A DNA stretch of 64,000 bases from Acidobacteriota bacterium (GCA_028877265.1 JAPPGX010000107.1:57930-121929); one strand, 5' to 3'. Positions 32,308 to 47,234 are shown, counted from the stretch's first letter. Translations and numbers: made by a program. The notes: generated by a model from the letters alone, not told the origin.

Positions 32308-32352
32308 GAACCGCGCCGCCGCGAGCCGGGCGGGCGGTTCTTTTCCCTTTTT
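32308..32352 (+). terminator. Terminator-like hairpin in the dnaA leader (possible attenuator)
   Basis: GAACCGC (32308-32314) pairs with GCGGTTC (32334-32340) and continues CCGCC/GGCGG inside with one bulged G, giving about 12 bp around an 8-nt loop. TTTTCCCTTTTT follows at once. It looks like an intrinsic terminator about 50 bp upstream of the dnaA start. Confidence 0.55.
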
Positions 32353-32399
32353 GGTCTCAGCTACCGCTGCGCCCTCCAGCCCCAATCTTCGATCTTTTC

Positions 32400-33860
32400 T
32401 TGCACCAACTTTCGCGCCTGAGGACAGCCACCGAAGCGCCGGAGACCGCCGCCCATCAGTGGACGGAAGTCCTGTCCGTCATCAGGACGAGCCTCTCTGC
32501 CCATGAATTCGACACCTGGTTCGCTCCGGCCCAGTTCCTGGGCGCCGAGAACGACGTCGTCGCAATCCGGGTTCCCAACGCCATGTTCGCGAATCATCTC
32601 GAGGGCGAACACCGGGAGCTGATCCTGCGCGCCTTCGCGGCCACTGGCAGCCCCATGGCCTCGATCCGATGCTCGGTCTCCGCGAGCCCTCCCGAGACCC
32701 TTGGGGGAACGGACTCCCCATCCGCAGAGGCCGGCTCCTCGCCCGGGATGCCGGGCGGCTTGCTGGCGGTGGACGACGTCCCACCCGGCACGCGCGTCCC
32801 GAACGGCGAGTCACGCCGGCCGGCGCTGCGGAGTGACTCCGTTTCCGCTTCCTTCTCGTTCGATTCCTTCGTTGTCGGCGCGAGCAACCGGTTCGCCCAC
32901 TCCGCAGCCCTGGACGTGAGCAATCCGGGAACCGGGTACTCCCCGTACAACCCGCTCCTGATCTACGGAGAGGCGGGGCTCGGCAAGACCCATTTGCTCC
33001 AGGCGATCGCCCGTCGGTTTGTTGAACAGAACCCGGGGCGCAAGGTCCTCCTGACCAGGGGGGACACCTTCAGCACCCATGTGGTCAGCGCCATCCGGTC
33101 GCACGATCTCTTCGGTTTTCGCCACGAGTGCGCGCAACTCGACCTTTTGCTGGTGGACAACATCCAGTTCATCACGGGTCTCGACAACTTCACCCGGGTT
33201 GCCCAGGAGTTCTTCCACGCCCTCACCGCGCTCTCGGACCGGGGCCGGCCGATCGTGCTGACTTCGGACCGCGACCCGCGAGGCATCCCGAACCTGGACG
33301 GCCAGATCAAGAGCCGCCTCGAGAGCGGCCTGGCAACCGACATCGGCACTCCCGACTGGGAGATGCGGGTGGCCATCGTCCGCAAGAAGGCCGCCACCCT
33401 GGGGTTGGAGTTACCGGACGGAGTTGCCGAAACCATCGCTTCCCGCTACCAGCACGACGTCCGGAAACTTGAGGGAACCGTCAACAAACTGTTCGCGGAA
33501 TCGAACGCCGACCGTGTCCGGATCTCTCCAGCTCTCCTCGACCGGGTCCTCTCGGAGCGTGCCTCCCGGCGAAGCCGCCAACCCACCATCCAGGAGGTTC
33601 AGGTGGCGGTGGCGAAGGCCTTCGGCTTCGCGCCGCTACGACTCGTCGGGAAGCAACGGTCCAATGTGCTCGTCCTCGCCCGGCACGTCGCCATGTACCT
33701 CTGCCGCAAGACAACGGGCCGGACTCTCGTGGAGATCGGGAAGGAGTTCCGGCGGGACCACTCAACGGTGACGTACGGAATCCGTCGCATTGCCGCCGCG
33801 CGCAAGCGTGATCTGGGACTCAACAAGCTCCTGGAGCGTCTCCTGGACCAGCTTTCCTGA
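32400..33860 (+). CDS. dnaA: Chromosomal replication initiator DnaA
   Basis: Origin-binding AAA+ initiator, 486 residues in four domains: domain I (1-90), a Pro/Ser/Gly-rich linker (95-150), AAA+ domain III (about 152-370) and DNA-binding domain IV (about 380-486). Walker A is GEAGLGKT at 190-197. Walker B reads LLLVDN (Asp253, Asn254) where most DnaA proteins have DD; the codon is aac, so the change is in the sequence. SRLESGL in box VII keeps the arginine, and domain IV has the RDHSTV signature at 452. The start is TTG with no clear Shine-Dalgarno; no better start exists nearby. Confidence 0.97.
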   Translation: MHQLSRLRTATEAPETAAHQWTEVLSVIRTSLSAHEFDTWFAPAQFLGAENDVVAIRVPNAMFANHLEGEHRELILRAFAATGSPMASIRCSVSASPPETLGGTDSPSAEAGSSPGMPGGLLAVDDVPPGTRVPNGESRRPALRSDSVSASFSFDSFVVGASNRFAHSAALDVSNPGTGYSPYNPLLIYGEAGLGKTHLLQAIARRFVEQNPGRKVLLTRGDTFSTHVVSAIRSHDLFGFRHECAQLDLLLVDNIQFITGLDNFTRVAQEFFHALTALSDRGRPIVLTSDRDPRGIPNLDGQIKSRLESGLATDIGTPDWEMRVAIVRKKAATLGLELPDGVAETIASRYQHDVRKLEGTVNKLFAESNADRVRISPALLDRVLSERASRRSRQPTIQEVQVAVAKAFGFAPLRLVGKQRSNVLVLARHVAMYLCRKTTGRTLVEIGKEFRRDHSTVTYGIRRIAAARKRDLGLNKLLERLLDQLS

Positions 33861-34044
33861 TCCGCCGAAGGGCGCGGGGTTTGTTCGGGGCCCCTTGAGG
33901 CCATCGCCAGGGCGGCGCATGGCCCGCCACCCGCTGCGTCACGCGAATTCACGGCGGTGTGCCGCGCGTACCCGGCTGGATAGAGGCGCGCGTTCGAGGC
34001 TCGGCCGGATGCGGAGACGCCCGGTCTCCGGGCGCCCCGAAGAA

Positions 34045-34096
34045 TGTGCAAAAGATGTGGAAAACGTGTGGAAAACGTGTGGATTCCTGTGGAAAA
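34045..34096 (-). promoter_or_regulatory. DnaA-box array, five helically phased sites
   Basis: Minus-strand TTTTCCACA boxes (written TGTGGAAAA on the plus strand) start at 34056, 34067 and 34088; TGTGCAAAA at 34045 differs at one base and TGTGGATTC at 34078 is weaker. Spacing is 11, 11, 11 and 10 bp, so all face the same side of the helix, fitting a head-to-tail DnaA filament. Confidence 0.85.
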
Positions 34097-34198
34097 ACCG
34101 GTCCACCGATACGCCCTGGAGACCGGTTGTCCGGCTTTCCTCAGCACGCCACCATCCCCCGGGCACTTCGCCAACAATTGGAAAACCCATCAAGGGTC

Positions 34199-34264
34199 CT
34201 TTTTTCAATGACTTATGGGATTTTTCACCACTTTCCACACGGCAAATTTATGACTATAATTCCT
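34199..34264. other. AT-rich DNA-unwinding element candidate
   Basis: This stretch is AT-rich in a region otherwise very G+C-rich, with T5-T6 runs and TTTATGACTATAAT. It lies about 100 bp from the DnaA-box array and contains a further box, CTTTCCACA (34231-34239, one mismatch), in the opposite orientation to the array. Confidence 0.6.
34232..34260 (+). promoter_or_regulatory. dnaN promoter candidate overlapping a DnaA box
   Basis: A perfect TATAAT (34255-34260) sits 17 bp after TTTCCA (34232-34237), which is itself inside the DnaA-box-like CTTTCCACA. Transcription would begin about 145 bp before dnaN. Bound DnaA would cover the -35. Confidence 0.55.
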
Positions 34265-34410
34265 CCCTGACGGCTCCTCTGTCTCTATTGATCCGTTCGA
34301 TCTTCGCGCCCCTCATCGTTTCGAATCGAGGCGTCTTTGATCCTGTCGATATCCGCGGGAGTCTCCTTTCATCCCGCGCCGCCAATTGCTGATTCAGAAA
34401 AGAGCACTCC

Positions 34411-40717
<6,307 letters not shown>

Positions 40718-40721
<4 letters not shown>

Positions 40722-41422
40722 ACGCGACCCCCAGCGCCGCCCTTCCTGGCTTCCGCGCCGCTCTGTTTGGGTTTTTGGTGGCGGCGTTCGGGGCCGGTTG
40801 TTCCTCCCCGCCCGAAGAGGCGCTCCTGTCGCAGTTCTTTCGCGCCGTCGCGGCGGAGGACCGGGTGACCGTCGGCGGGCTCTCGATGGCCGGCTTTCCC
40901 GGGGGCCCGGTCGAGTCGTGGGAGATCCTCGAGACCGGGATGGTGACGGAGGGCCCGTATCGGGTGCCGGAGCTTCGCCGGGAGGAGACGGACGCGGAGC
41001 GCGCCCGGGACGAGCAGTTCAAGATCTTCTACGACTTTCGTCAGGCGAACCAGGAGGCCCTCGCGAGGATCGTGGACCGCCGGGACGGGAACCCCGATGT
41101 CGCCATCGGGGGACGCCTGGGGGAGACCGCCGCCGAGTGGGACGCCCACGCGGCCGAACGGCGCCGGCTGGTTACCTCGCTGAGCGAGGTCCAGATGGCG
41201 CTCGAGGAGGAACGCCGCCGCGCCCAGCGGAGCCTGCTTCGCGAGGCGCCCGTGGACTACCTCGCGGGGAACATCTCGGAGCAGGAGCTGCTGGTACGGA
41301 CGGTCGAGGAAGGGGCGGCGCGCGAATACCGCTTCATTCTCATCCGCTACGACCTCCAGAACCAGCAGGGCGCCGATGTGCCCGCGCGCTGGATCATCGC
41401 CGCCATCGAGCCCACGACGTGA
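40718..41422 (+). CDS. Lipoprotein of unknown function
   Basis: A 234-residue product with a signal peptide and lipobox (AAFGAGC). The mature part begins SSPPEEALLSQFFRAVAAED, then a moderately conserved beta region, a long charged helix (EWDAHAAERRRLVTSLSEVQ, with several Arg/Glu runs, probably a coiled coil) and a C-terminal beta strand REYRFILIRYDLQ. I do not recognise a family. The ATG overlaps the gyrA stop (ATGA), so it is co-expressed with gyrase. A REP-like element follows its stop. Confidence 0.75.
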
Positions 41423-41434
41423 GACGACTCCTCG

Positions 41435-41476
41435 GGAGCGCCGGTGTTCACACCGGCACCGCCCGCGCAGCGGGCG
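41435..41476 (+). repeat. REP-like two-hairpin element, copy 2
   Basis: GCCGGTGTTCACACCGGC plus AC, then GCCCGCGCAGCGGGC: two hairpins in tandem. It lies 12 bp after the lipoprotein stop and upstream of pyrE. Same architecture as the copies at 42079 and 50467, with T-to-G and A-to-C compensatory changes in the first stem. Confidence 0.7.
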
Positions 41477-41522
41477 AAACTGCTGCCGCCGACGGAGAGG
41501 AACTACGGGGACGCCCGGGAGC

Positions 41523-42077
41523 GTGAGCGGCGACGCCCGAACGGCCCTGCTCGCCATCCTCCGCCGGGAGTCCGTCCGGTTCGGCGAATTCCAACTGGCG
41601 CACGGCGGGACGTCCAACGTGTATGTGGACGCCAGGCTCACGGTGCTGCGTTCCGACGCGGCGGCGCTGGTCGGCCGGGTCCTGCTCGACACCATGGACC
41701 GCTCAAGCTTTCGGGCGTCCGCGGTCGGAGGGATGGCGGCCGGGGCGATCCCCCTGACCACGGCGGTCGTCACGGAGGCGCACGCCGCCGGGCGACAACT
41801 TGCCGGGTTCTTCGTGCGCAAGGAAGCGAAGGACCACGGCCGCGGCCGGCGTATCGAGGGGGTCGAGCGCCCGCAGGGTGCGGCGGTCATCCTGGAAGAC
41901 ACCGCCACCACCGGGAAGTCCACCCTGGCGGCGGTGGAAGCCGCCCGCGAGGCCGGCTTCGAGGTGGTGGGAGCGGTGGCGCTCGTGGATCGCGGAATGG
42001 GGGCCGGTCCGCTGCTGGCGGGGGCCGGCGTCCCCTACGCGGCGGCGTTCGAGCTGGACGACCTCACGGAACCCTAG
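41523..42077 (+). CDS. pyrE: Orotate phosphoribosyltransferase
   Basis: Joins orotate and PRPP to give OMP in pyrimidine synthesis. The 184-residue protein has FGEFQLAHGGTSNVYVD at the N-terminus (usual FG.F.L.SG..S..Y.D), FFVRKEAKDHGRGRRIEG with the catalytic lysines of the flexible loop, and the PRPP motif AVILEDTATTGKSTLAA. I chose the GTG at 41523, after an intergenic REP-like element. No other pyr gene is nearby. Confidence 0.9.
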   Translation: MSGDARTALLAILRRESVRFGEFQLAHGGTSNVYVDARLTVLRSDAAALVGRVLLDTMDRSSFRASAVGGMAAGAIPLTTAVVTEAHAAGRQLAGFFVRKEAKDHGRGRRIEGVERPQGAAVILEDTATTGKSTLAAVEAAREAGFEVVGAVALVDRGMGAGPLLAGAGVPYAAAFELDDLTEP

Positions 42078-42078
42078 G

Positions 42079-42121
42079 GATCGCCGGTCTTCAGACCGGC
42101 ACGCGCGGCTCGCCGCGCACG
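42079..42121 (+). repeat. REP-like two-hairpin element, copy 3
   Basis: GCCGGTCTTCAGACCGGC followed by AC, then GCGCGGCTCGCCGCGC. It starts directly after the pyrE stop, in the gap before the convergent helicase gene. The first hairpin is identical to that of copy 4; the second keeps its stem by paired changes. Confidence 0.8.
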
Positions 42122-42143
42122 TCCCCACCCCGACGGCCCTGGG

Positions 42144-44294
42144 CTACACGCGTTCCAGATGCGCGTGTTCCAGAACGAGCCGCTTCCGGCCGTGGTACCG
42201 GAACAGGACGGAGAGGCGCGTGCCGTCCGGGTCCACCCTCTCCACCCGGCCGACCCCGAACCTGGCGTGGCGCACGGTGTCGCCCTTTCGGAACGGCCCG
42301 GCGGCGGGAGCGGTCGCGATGGGAATGGTCCGGGCCTCGCCGCGCGGCGTCTCGAGCAGGTCCCGGGGAATCTCGCCGAGGAACCTGGAAACGCGGCCCC
42401 GCGACCGCAGGTAGGGAGCTCCGCCCGGCGCCGCCGAAAGCTGCAGGCGCTTCCGAGCCCTGGTCATCCCGACGTAGAAGAGGCGCCGTTCCTCTTCGAG
42501 CTGGATGTCCGATTCGAGCGAGAACGCGTGCGGGAAGAGCCCCTCCCAGAGGCCGGCCAGGAAGACCGAGTCGAACTCGAGCCCTTTGGCCGCATGAACC
42601 GTCATCACCATCACCGGCGGAACGCCGGGGTCGGCTCCTTCCTCGGGCATCAGGTCCTCCGCCGACAGCAGGCTCACCTGGTCCAGGAAGGCATCCACCG
42701 TTCCGTCCGGATTCGAGCCTTCGAATGCCCGCGCGGCGTTCTGCAGCGAGACGAGGTTCTCGAAGCGCTCCCGGTCGTTCTCCTGGAAGAAGGGTCCGAG
42801 GCCGGTGTCCGCGATCGCCGAACGGACGACCCTCGCCGGTCCTCCGGGAATGGCGCGGCGAACCGCGGCGATTCCCTCAACGAAGGCGTGAAGACCGTTC
42901 AGCGCCCGGGCCGGCAGACCCCGTTCGGCGACGACCCGCTCCGCCGCCACCAGCAGGGACGTTTCGTCCGCGCTCCCCTGCTCCTCGACCCGCCGCAGCG
43001 ACTTCGGACCCACGCCGCGCGGAATCGCCGCCAGGGCCCGCCGAAACGCGGAGTCGTCGTCGGGATTGGCCGCCACCCGGAGGCAGGCGAGCGCGTCCAG
43101 CACCTCGCGCCGCTCGTAGAAGCGCAGCCCACCCACGATCACGTGCGGGATCCGGTGGGCGGCGAACGCTTCTTCGAACGCCCGCGTCTGGGCGCGGGTG
43201 CGGAGGAGCACCGCCGTGGAGCCGCGCCCCTCGCCCAGCGCCGCGATCTCGACGGCAATCGCCTGCGCCTCGATCGTTTCGCTGGCGAACGAACGGAACC
43301 GGGCGCGCTCGCCCCGCTCGCCCAGCGGCCGCAGGGTCTTGCCGTCGCGGCGCCGGTTGCGGCGGATCACGGCGTTGGCGGCATCCACGATGGCGGCGGT
43401 GGAGCGGTAGTTCTCCTCCAGCCGCAGGACCCGCGCGCCCGGGAAGTCCTCCCGGAAACGGAGGATGTTGCGGAAGTCGGCGCCGCGGAACGAGTAGATC
43501 GCCTGGTCGTCGTCGCCGACCGCGAAGACGTCCCGGTGACCGGCCAGCTGCAGGACCAGCCGGTGCTGGGTGGGGCCGGTGTCCTGGTACTCGTCGATCA
43601 ACAGGTGGCGGACGCGCCGGTTGACGAACGAGCGGGCCGCCTCCGAAGCGTCCAGCAACTCGAGGGCGCGAATCAGCAGGTCGTCGAAGTCCACTCCCTT
43701 CAGCTCGGCGAGCTTGCGCCGGTAGAGGGCGGTTGCCTCCCGGACGGATTCCCCCAGCCGGGGATCCCGCGGTCCGCGAAAGGCGGCGCCCGAGGCCTCG
43801 GCGTTCCGGAGCCGCGAGATCAACTGGACGAGGCGCCCGAGCGGGAGCCGGTCGTCCTCGATCAGGAGCTCGCGGGCGACCTGCCGAACGAGGGCGCGGC
43901 TCTCGTCGGCCCCGAACACCGGGAATCCGGACGCCAGGTCGATGTCGCCGCCGAAGCGCCGCAGCAGGTTCAACCCGAACGCATGGAAGGTGGAGACCCA
44001 GGGCAGGGATCCGGTTTCCCGCACCTCCGCGGCGAGGGCGTTCACGCGGGTGCGCATTTCCCGCGCCGCCTTGTTCGTGAAGGTGACGGCAAGGATGGAC
44101 TCCGGCGGGGCCCCGTCCACGAGCAGGCGCCAGCCGATCCGGTGCGTGATGACCCGGGTCTTGCCCGAGCCGGCTCCCGCGAGGACCAGGGTGGGTCCGG
44201 CGGGCGCCGAGACCGCCTCCTGCTGGGAGGCGTTGAGCCCGGCGAGGACCGACTGCCCGGCGCGGTCGTGAGAGCGGGCCGGATCAGTCGTCAC
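42144..44294 (-). CDS. pcrA: ATP-dependent DNA helicase, UvrD/PcrA family
   Basis: A 716-residue SF1A 3'-5' helicase used in nucleotide excision and mismatch repair. Motifs in order: Q-motif LNASQQEAV, Walker A AGAGSGKT near residue 40, Ia VTFTNKAAREM, II LLIDEYQDT, III GDDDQAIYSFRGAD, IV LRLEENYRS, V VMTVHAAKGLEFDSVFLAGL, cited as TVHAAKGLEFDSVF, and VI RLFYVGMTRA. The C-terminal Tudor-like region is GDTVRHARFGVGRV. The GTG start overlaps the end of the SIS gene by 11 bp. Confidence 0.93.
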   Translation of the reverse strand: MTTDPARSHDRAGQSVLAGLNASQQEAVSAPAGPTLVLAGAGSGKTRVITHRIGWRLLVDGAPPESILAVTFTNKAAREMRTRVNALAAEVRETGSLPWVSTFHAFGLNLLRRFGGDIDLASGFPVFGADESRALVRQVARELLIEDDRLPLGRLVQLISRLRNAEASGAAFRGPRDPRLGESVREATALYRRKLAELKGVDFDDLLIRALELLDASEAARSFVNRRVRHLLIDEYQDTGPTQHRLVLQLAGHRDVFAVGDDDQAIYSFRGADFRNILRFREDFPGARVLRLEENYRSTAAIVDAANAVIRRNRRRDGKTLRPLGERGERARFRSFASETIEAQAIAVEIAALGEGRGSTAVLLRTRAQTRAFEEAFAAHRIPHVIVGGLRFYERREVLDALACLRVAANPDDDSAFRRALAAIPRGVGPKSLRRVEEQGSADETSLLVAAERVVAERGLPARALNGLHAFVEGIAAVRRAIPGGPARVVRSAIADTGLGPFFQENDRERFENLVSLQNAARAFEGSNPDGTVDAFLDQVSLLSAEDLMPEEGADPGVPPVMVMTVHAAKGLEFDSVFLAGLWEGLFPHAFSLESDIQLEEERRLFYVGMTRARKRLQLSAAPGGAPYLRSRGRVSRFLGEIPRDLLETPRGEARTIPIATAPAAGPFRKGDTVRHARFGVGRVERVDPDGTRLSVLFRYHGRKRLVLEHAHLERV

Positions 44295-45306
44295 GGACCG
44301 CCTTTTCGAGACCGCGGGGCGCGTCCACGTCCCGGCCGAGCTTCCGCCCCGAGCAGAACGCGAGCAGTTGCAGGGCGGGCGCCACCGCGAACGGCTGGAG
44401 TTCCGCCGGGATGCCGGGGCCGCCGAACCGGAACACCGGAGCGCCGGCGGCGCGGGCCGCGGCGAGGGACCGCTCCTCGCTTCGGGAGAGCGGGTCGTTG
44501 GCCGAAAGCAACACGACGGGCGTGGTGGGCCGGAGCAGGGCGGCTGGTCCGTGGGCCAGCTCGCCGGCGGGCACCGGAACGGCCGGGAGTAGCGCCGTCT
44601 CCATCAGCTTGAGCGCGCCTTCACGCGCGAGGGGACTGAAGATGCCGCTTCCCAGAAAGAACCAGGGCCCGCCGATCTCGATCGCGGCGATCCGCGCTGC
44701 GATCGCCGACTCCCGGGCGACCGCGTCCTCGAGGACGCCCGCCGGGTCGTCCGGGGTTCCGGACGGCGCGGGCCGCCTGCCGAGTACGGAGGCCCATTCG
44801 AGGCCCAGAACGCGCAGTGCGACGAGCGCCGAGGTGAAGGTCTTGGTCGCCGGAATAGCCCGCTCCGGTCCCGCTTCCGTAATCAGGGCCAGCTCCGCGC
44901 TCCCCGCCGCCGGGCTTTCCGCTTCGTTCGTGACCACGATGCGAAAGATCCCGGCGACCCCGGCCTGGTCGAGCAGCCGGAGCGTGCTGCGGGTGGCGCC
45001 GGACTGGGTGACGACCAGCAGCACCCCGCTCGCGGGCGGTCCGCCGACCCCACTCGCCGAGCGGACGTCGGCATCGAGCTTCCAGCCCCGAAACCACTCG
45101 GCGGCGATCTCGGCGGCGTAGCGGCTCGATCCGGCCCCGACGAACAGCACCTTCCCTTCCTGAAGCGCCTCGGCGTTCCGAAGCGCGGCAACCCGCCGGG
45201 AAGCGCCGGACGCGAGGCCGGCCATCGTGCGCCGCGCCGCGGCCGGCTGGTCGCGGATCTCGGCGAGGAGCGCCGGGGGCGCCCCCGTCTCCTGGGTCTT
45301 GCTCAG
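44284..45306 (-). CDS. SIS-domain sugar isomerase (GlmS C-terminal half-like)
   Basis: A two-SIS-domain protein of 340 residues equivalent to the isomerase half of glucosamine-6-phosphate synthase without a glutaminase domain. SIS motifs: [35 protein letters not shown], and [20 protein letters not shown] with GELAHGP. An ordinary ATG at 45225 would cut off the conserved lead-in [15 protein letters not shown]; no ATG, GTG or TTG exists upstream in frame. CTG at 45306, overlapping the upstream stop (CTGA), restores it. It may isomerise or deaminate a sugar phosphate; its GlmU-like neighbour supports amino-sugar metabolism. Confidence 0.8.
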   Translation of the reverse strand: MSKTQETGAPPALLAEIRDQPAAARRTMAGLASGASRRVAALRNAEALQEGKVLFVGAGSSRYAAEIAAEWFRGWKLDADVRSASGVGGPPASGVLLVVTQSGATRSTLRLLDQAGVAGIFRIVVTNEAESPAAGSAELALITEAGPERAIPATKTFTSALVALRVLGLEWASVLGRRPAPSGTPDDPAGVLEDAVARESAIAARIAAIEIGGPWFFLGSGIFSPLAREGALKLMETALLPAVPVPAGELAHGPAALLRPTTPVVLLSANDPLSRSEERSLAAARAAGAPVFRFGGPGIPAELQPFAVAPALQLLAFCSGRKLGRDVDAPRGLEKAVRDD

Positions 45307-46412
45307 ATCTCGTCGGCTCCTTCGAAGCGGCCCGCCGCCCGGCCGGGCTTCACCGCCTGGCGGCCCCGGGCGATGGCGAGCGCATCCTCCGGGACGTCCT
45401 CGACGATTACCGACCCGGCGGCGACGAAGGCCCGGCGGCCGATGGTCACCGGTGCCACCAGGATGGCGTTGCTTCCCACGAACGCGCCGGCTTCCACCAC
45501 GGTCCGGTACTTTCCGCGCCCGTCGTAGTTGCAGGTGATGGTCCCCGCCCCCAGGTTCGCGCGCACGCCGACGTCCGCGTCCCCGACGTAGGAGAGGTGG
45601 GGCAGCGCGGCTCGCCGCGCCAGCACGGCGTTCTTGGTCTCTACGAAGCTGCCCGCGAAGGACTCGGGCTCGAGCCGGGTGTTCGGGCGGATGTGGGCGA
45701 ACGGACCCACCTTCGCATCGCGCCCGATGGAACTGTCAAGCAGGACGGAATGGCTGAGGATGCGTGCTCCGGCTTCCACTTCGGTGTTCTCGAGCCGGCA
45801 GAAGCTCTGGACCTCGGCGCCGGCGGCGATCTTCGTGCTGCCGGTGAGTCGCACGGAAGCCCCGATCCGGGCGCCGGGCCCGGCTTCGCAGGTGGGATCG
45901 GCCCACAGCGTCTCCGGATCCTCGATGAGCGCCCCGCCTTCGATGAATCGCCGGGCGGTGCGGCGGTGGGACTCGCGGATGGCCGCGGACCAGGTCGCGG
46001 CGTCCTCGATCCGGGTATGTCCCGGTATGGCGCCCGCGGGAGACTCCGCCGTCTTGAGGGTGTTGGCGGTTTCGCCGAAACTCGGGCGCACGGCCGGGGC
46101 GAGAGCCTCGGCCGTGCCGGCGAGGGCCAGGATCTGGCCGGCCTTGTTCTGGAGATGCAGCGGGTCGTCCGCCGCCACCACCAGTGCGCGGACGGCGGCG
46201 ACCGGCGGGGCCACCACTCCCGGCGCGAGGATGGCGCCCCGGGCTCCGCGGCCCTCCAGGGCGGCAGCGTCGCCCGCGGCCCCGTTCACGACGACGAGTT
46301 CGTCCGCCTCAAAGGAGGCTGCGGCTTGGGCGGCTGCCGCCGCGACGGTCGTGCCGAAGAACGGATAGCGGCCGATCTCGGACGACCCGGAATAGACGAG
46401 CAGGAAATCCAT
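45303..46412 (-). CDS. GlmU-like N-acetyltransferase with reduced N-terminal domain
   Basis: A 369-residue protein; full GlmU has about 455. The C-terminal half is a left-handed beta-helix of GlmU type: [65 protein letters not shown] and [12 protein letters not shown], including the lysine/histidine acetyltransferase residues. The linker helix is GlmU-like ([18 protein letters not shown]). The N-terminal 110 residues lack the uridyltransferase loop (LAAGxGTRM) and the acids of that domain, so GlcNAc-1-P uridylation is not expected. Acetylation of GlcN-1-P or a related sugar is likely. Confidence 0.8.
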   Translation of the reverse strand: MDFLLVYSGSSEIGRYPFFGTTVAAAAAQAAASFEADELVVVNGAAGDAAALEGRGARGAILAPGVVAPPVAAVRALVVAADDPLHLQNKAGQILALAGTAEALAPAVRPSFGETANTLKTAESPAGAIPGHTRIEDAATWSAAIRESHRRTARRFIEGGALIEDPETLWADPTCEAGPGARIGASVRLTGSTKIAAGAEVQSFCRLENTEVEAGARILSHSVLLDSSIGRDAKVGPFAHIRPNTRLEPESFAGSFVETKNAVLARRAALPHLSYVGDADVGVRANLGAGTITCNYDGRGKYRTVVEAGAFVGSNAILVAPVTIGRRAFVAAGSVIVEDVPEDALAIARGRQAVKPGRAAGRFEGADEI

Positions 46413-46511
46413 GTTCGGGGAAACTCAGTGCCCGGGAGTCCGGGCTACGGTCGAAGAAACGGGCGGCCAGACAAGGCCCGCCATCAGCGTCACCCTGCCC
46501 CGGCCCGAATT

Positions 46512-47234
46512 CTACGTGGCGCCCTGTTTCTTCCGCCCCGCCGGGGCGACGACGAGGGTCACCTCCCCGCGCGGCGGTTCCTGCTTCGCCAGCCGGGCGA
46601 GGTCGGACAGGGACCCGAACCAGTGCTCTTCGTGGATCTTGGTCATTTCCCGGGAGACGGAGGCCTCGCGGGGACCGAGGATTCGCGCCAGTTCATCGAG
46701 AAGTTCCGCCGCGCGGCGCGCCGATTCGAAGAAGACCAGCGACCCGGGCGCCTCCGCCGACCGCTGCAGGAAGGCCCGCCGTTTCGCGCTTCGCCGTCCC
46801 GGCGGGAAGCCGAAGAACGTGAACATGTCCGTCGGGAGGCCGGAGACCGAGAGCGCCGAGGCAACCGCGGACGGCCCCGGGACGGTGCGCACCGGCAGGT
46901 CTTCGGTCCGGGCGGCCCGGACCACGCGGTAACCGGGGTCCGAGATCAGGGGGGTTCCGGCATCGCAGATGAGCGCCAGGTCCTCCCCGGACCGGAGGCG
47001 GCCGAGCAGGAACTCGACCTGTTGCGCCTCGTTGTGGTCGTGGTACGAGATGAGCCGGGCGGTAAGGCCGAAGTGCGTGCGGAGCCGCCGGGCGACGCGG
47101 GTGTCTTCGCAGGCGATCCAGGGAACGGTGCGCAGGACGGAGAGCGCGCGGGGTGAGAGGTCGTCGAGGTTCCCGATCGGGGTGGCGACCACGAAGAGGG
47201 TGCCCTGAGCCCCCGGCCCCGCTGCCGATTTCAT
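46512..47234 (-). CDS. rsmI: 16S rRNA 2'-O-methyltransferase RsmI (C1402)
   Basis: SAM-dependent tetrapyrrole-methylase-fold enzyme that methylates C1402 of 16S rRNA. The 240-residue protein has VVATPIGNLDDLSPRA, ACEDTRVARRL, LISYHDHNEAQQ, LICDAGTPLISDPGYRVV and TVPGPSAVASALSVSGLPTD, cited in part, all diagnostic of RsmI. I chose the ATG at 47234. It diverges from the epimerase gene with a 67-bp gap. Confidence 0.95.
   Translation of the reverse strand: MKSAAGPGAQGTLFVVATPIGNLDDLSPRALSVLRTVPWIACEDTRVARRLRTHFGLTARLISYHDHNEAQQVEFLLGRLRSGEDLALICDAGTPLISDPGYRVVRAARTEDLPVRTVPGPSAVASALSVSGLPTDMFTFFGFPPGRRSAKRRAFLQRSAEAPGSLVFFESARRAAELLDELARILGPREASVSREMTKIHEEHWFGSLSDLARLAKQEPPRGEVTLVVAPAGRKKQGAT

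Larger units (their letters stand above)
31940..32399. other. 460-bp divergent intergenic region, rpmH / dnaA
   Basis: No gene is seen. It contains the rpmH promoter (32026-32055, leftward), a dnaA promoter candidate (32261-32291), a terminator-like hairpin between that promoter and dnaA (32308-32352), and a partial parS-like half site (32044-32052). No DnaA-box cluster is evident here, which points to the dnaA-dnaN gap as the origin. Confidence 0.7.
33861..34410. other. oriC candidate (dnaA-dnaN intergenic region)
   Basis: A 550-bp gap without genes. The first 180 bp are G+C-rich with nothing recognisable. Then come a phased DnaA-box array (34045-34096), an AT-rich segment suitable as the unwinding element (34199-34264) holding one more box in the opposite orientation, and a dnaN promoter. 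The dnaA-dnaN position is the commonest bacterial oriC site, and parS lies within 6 kb. Confidence 0.85.
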
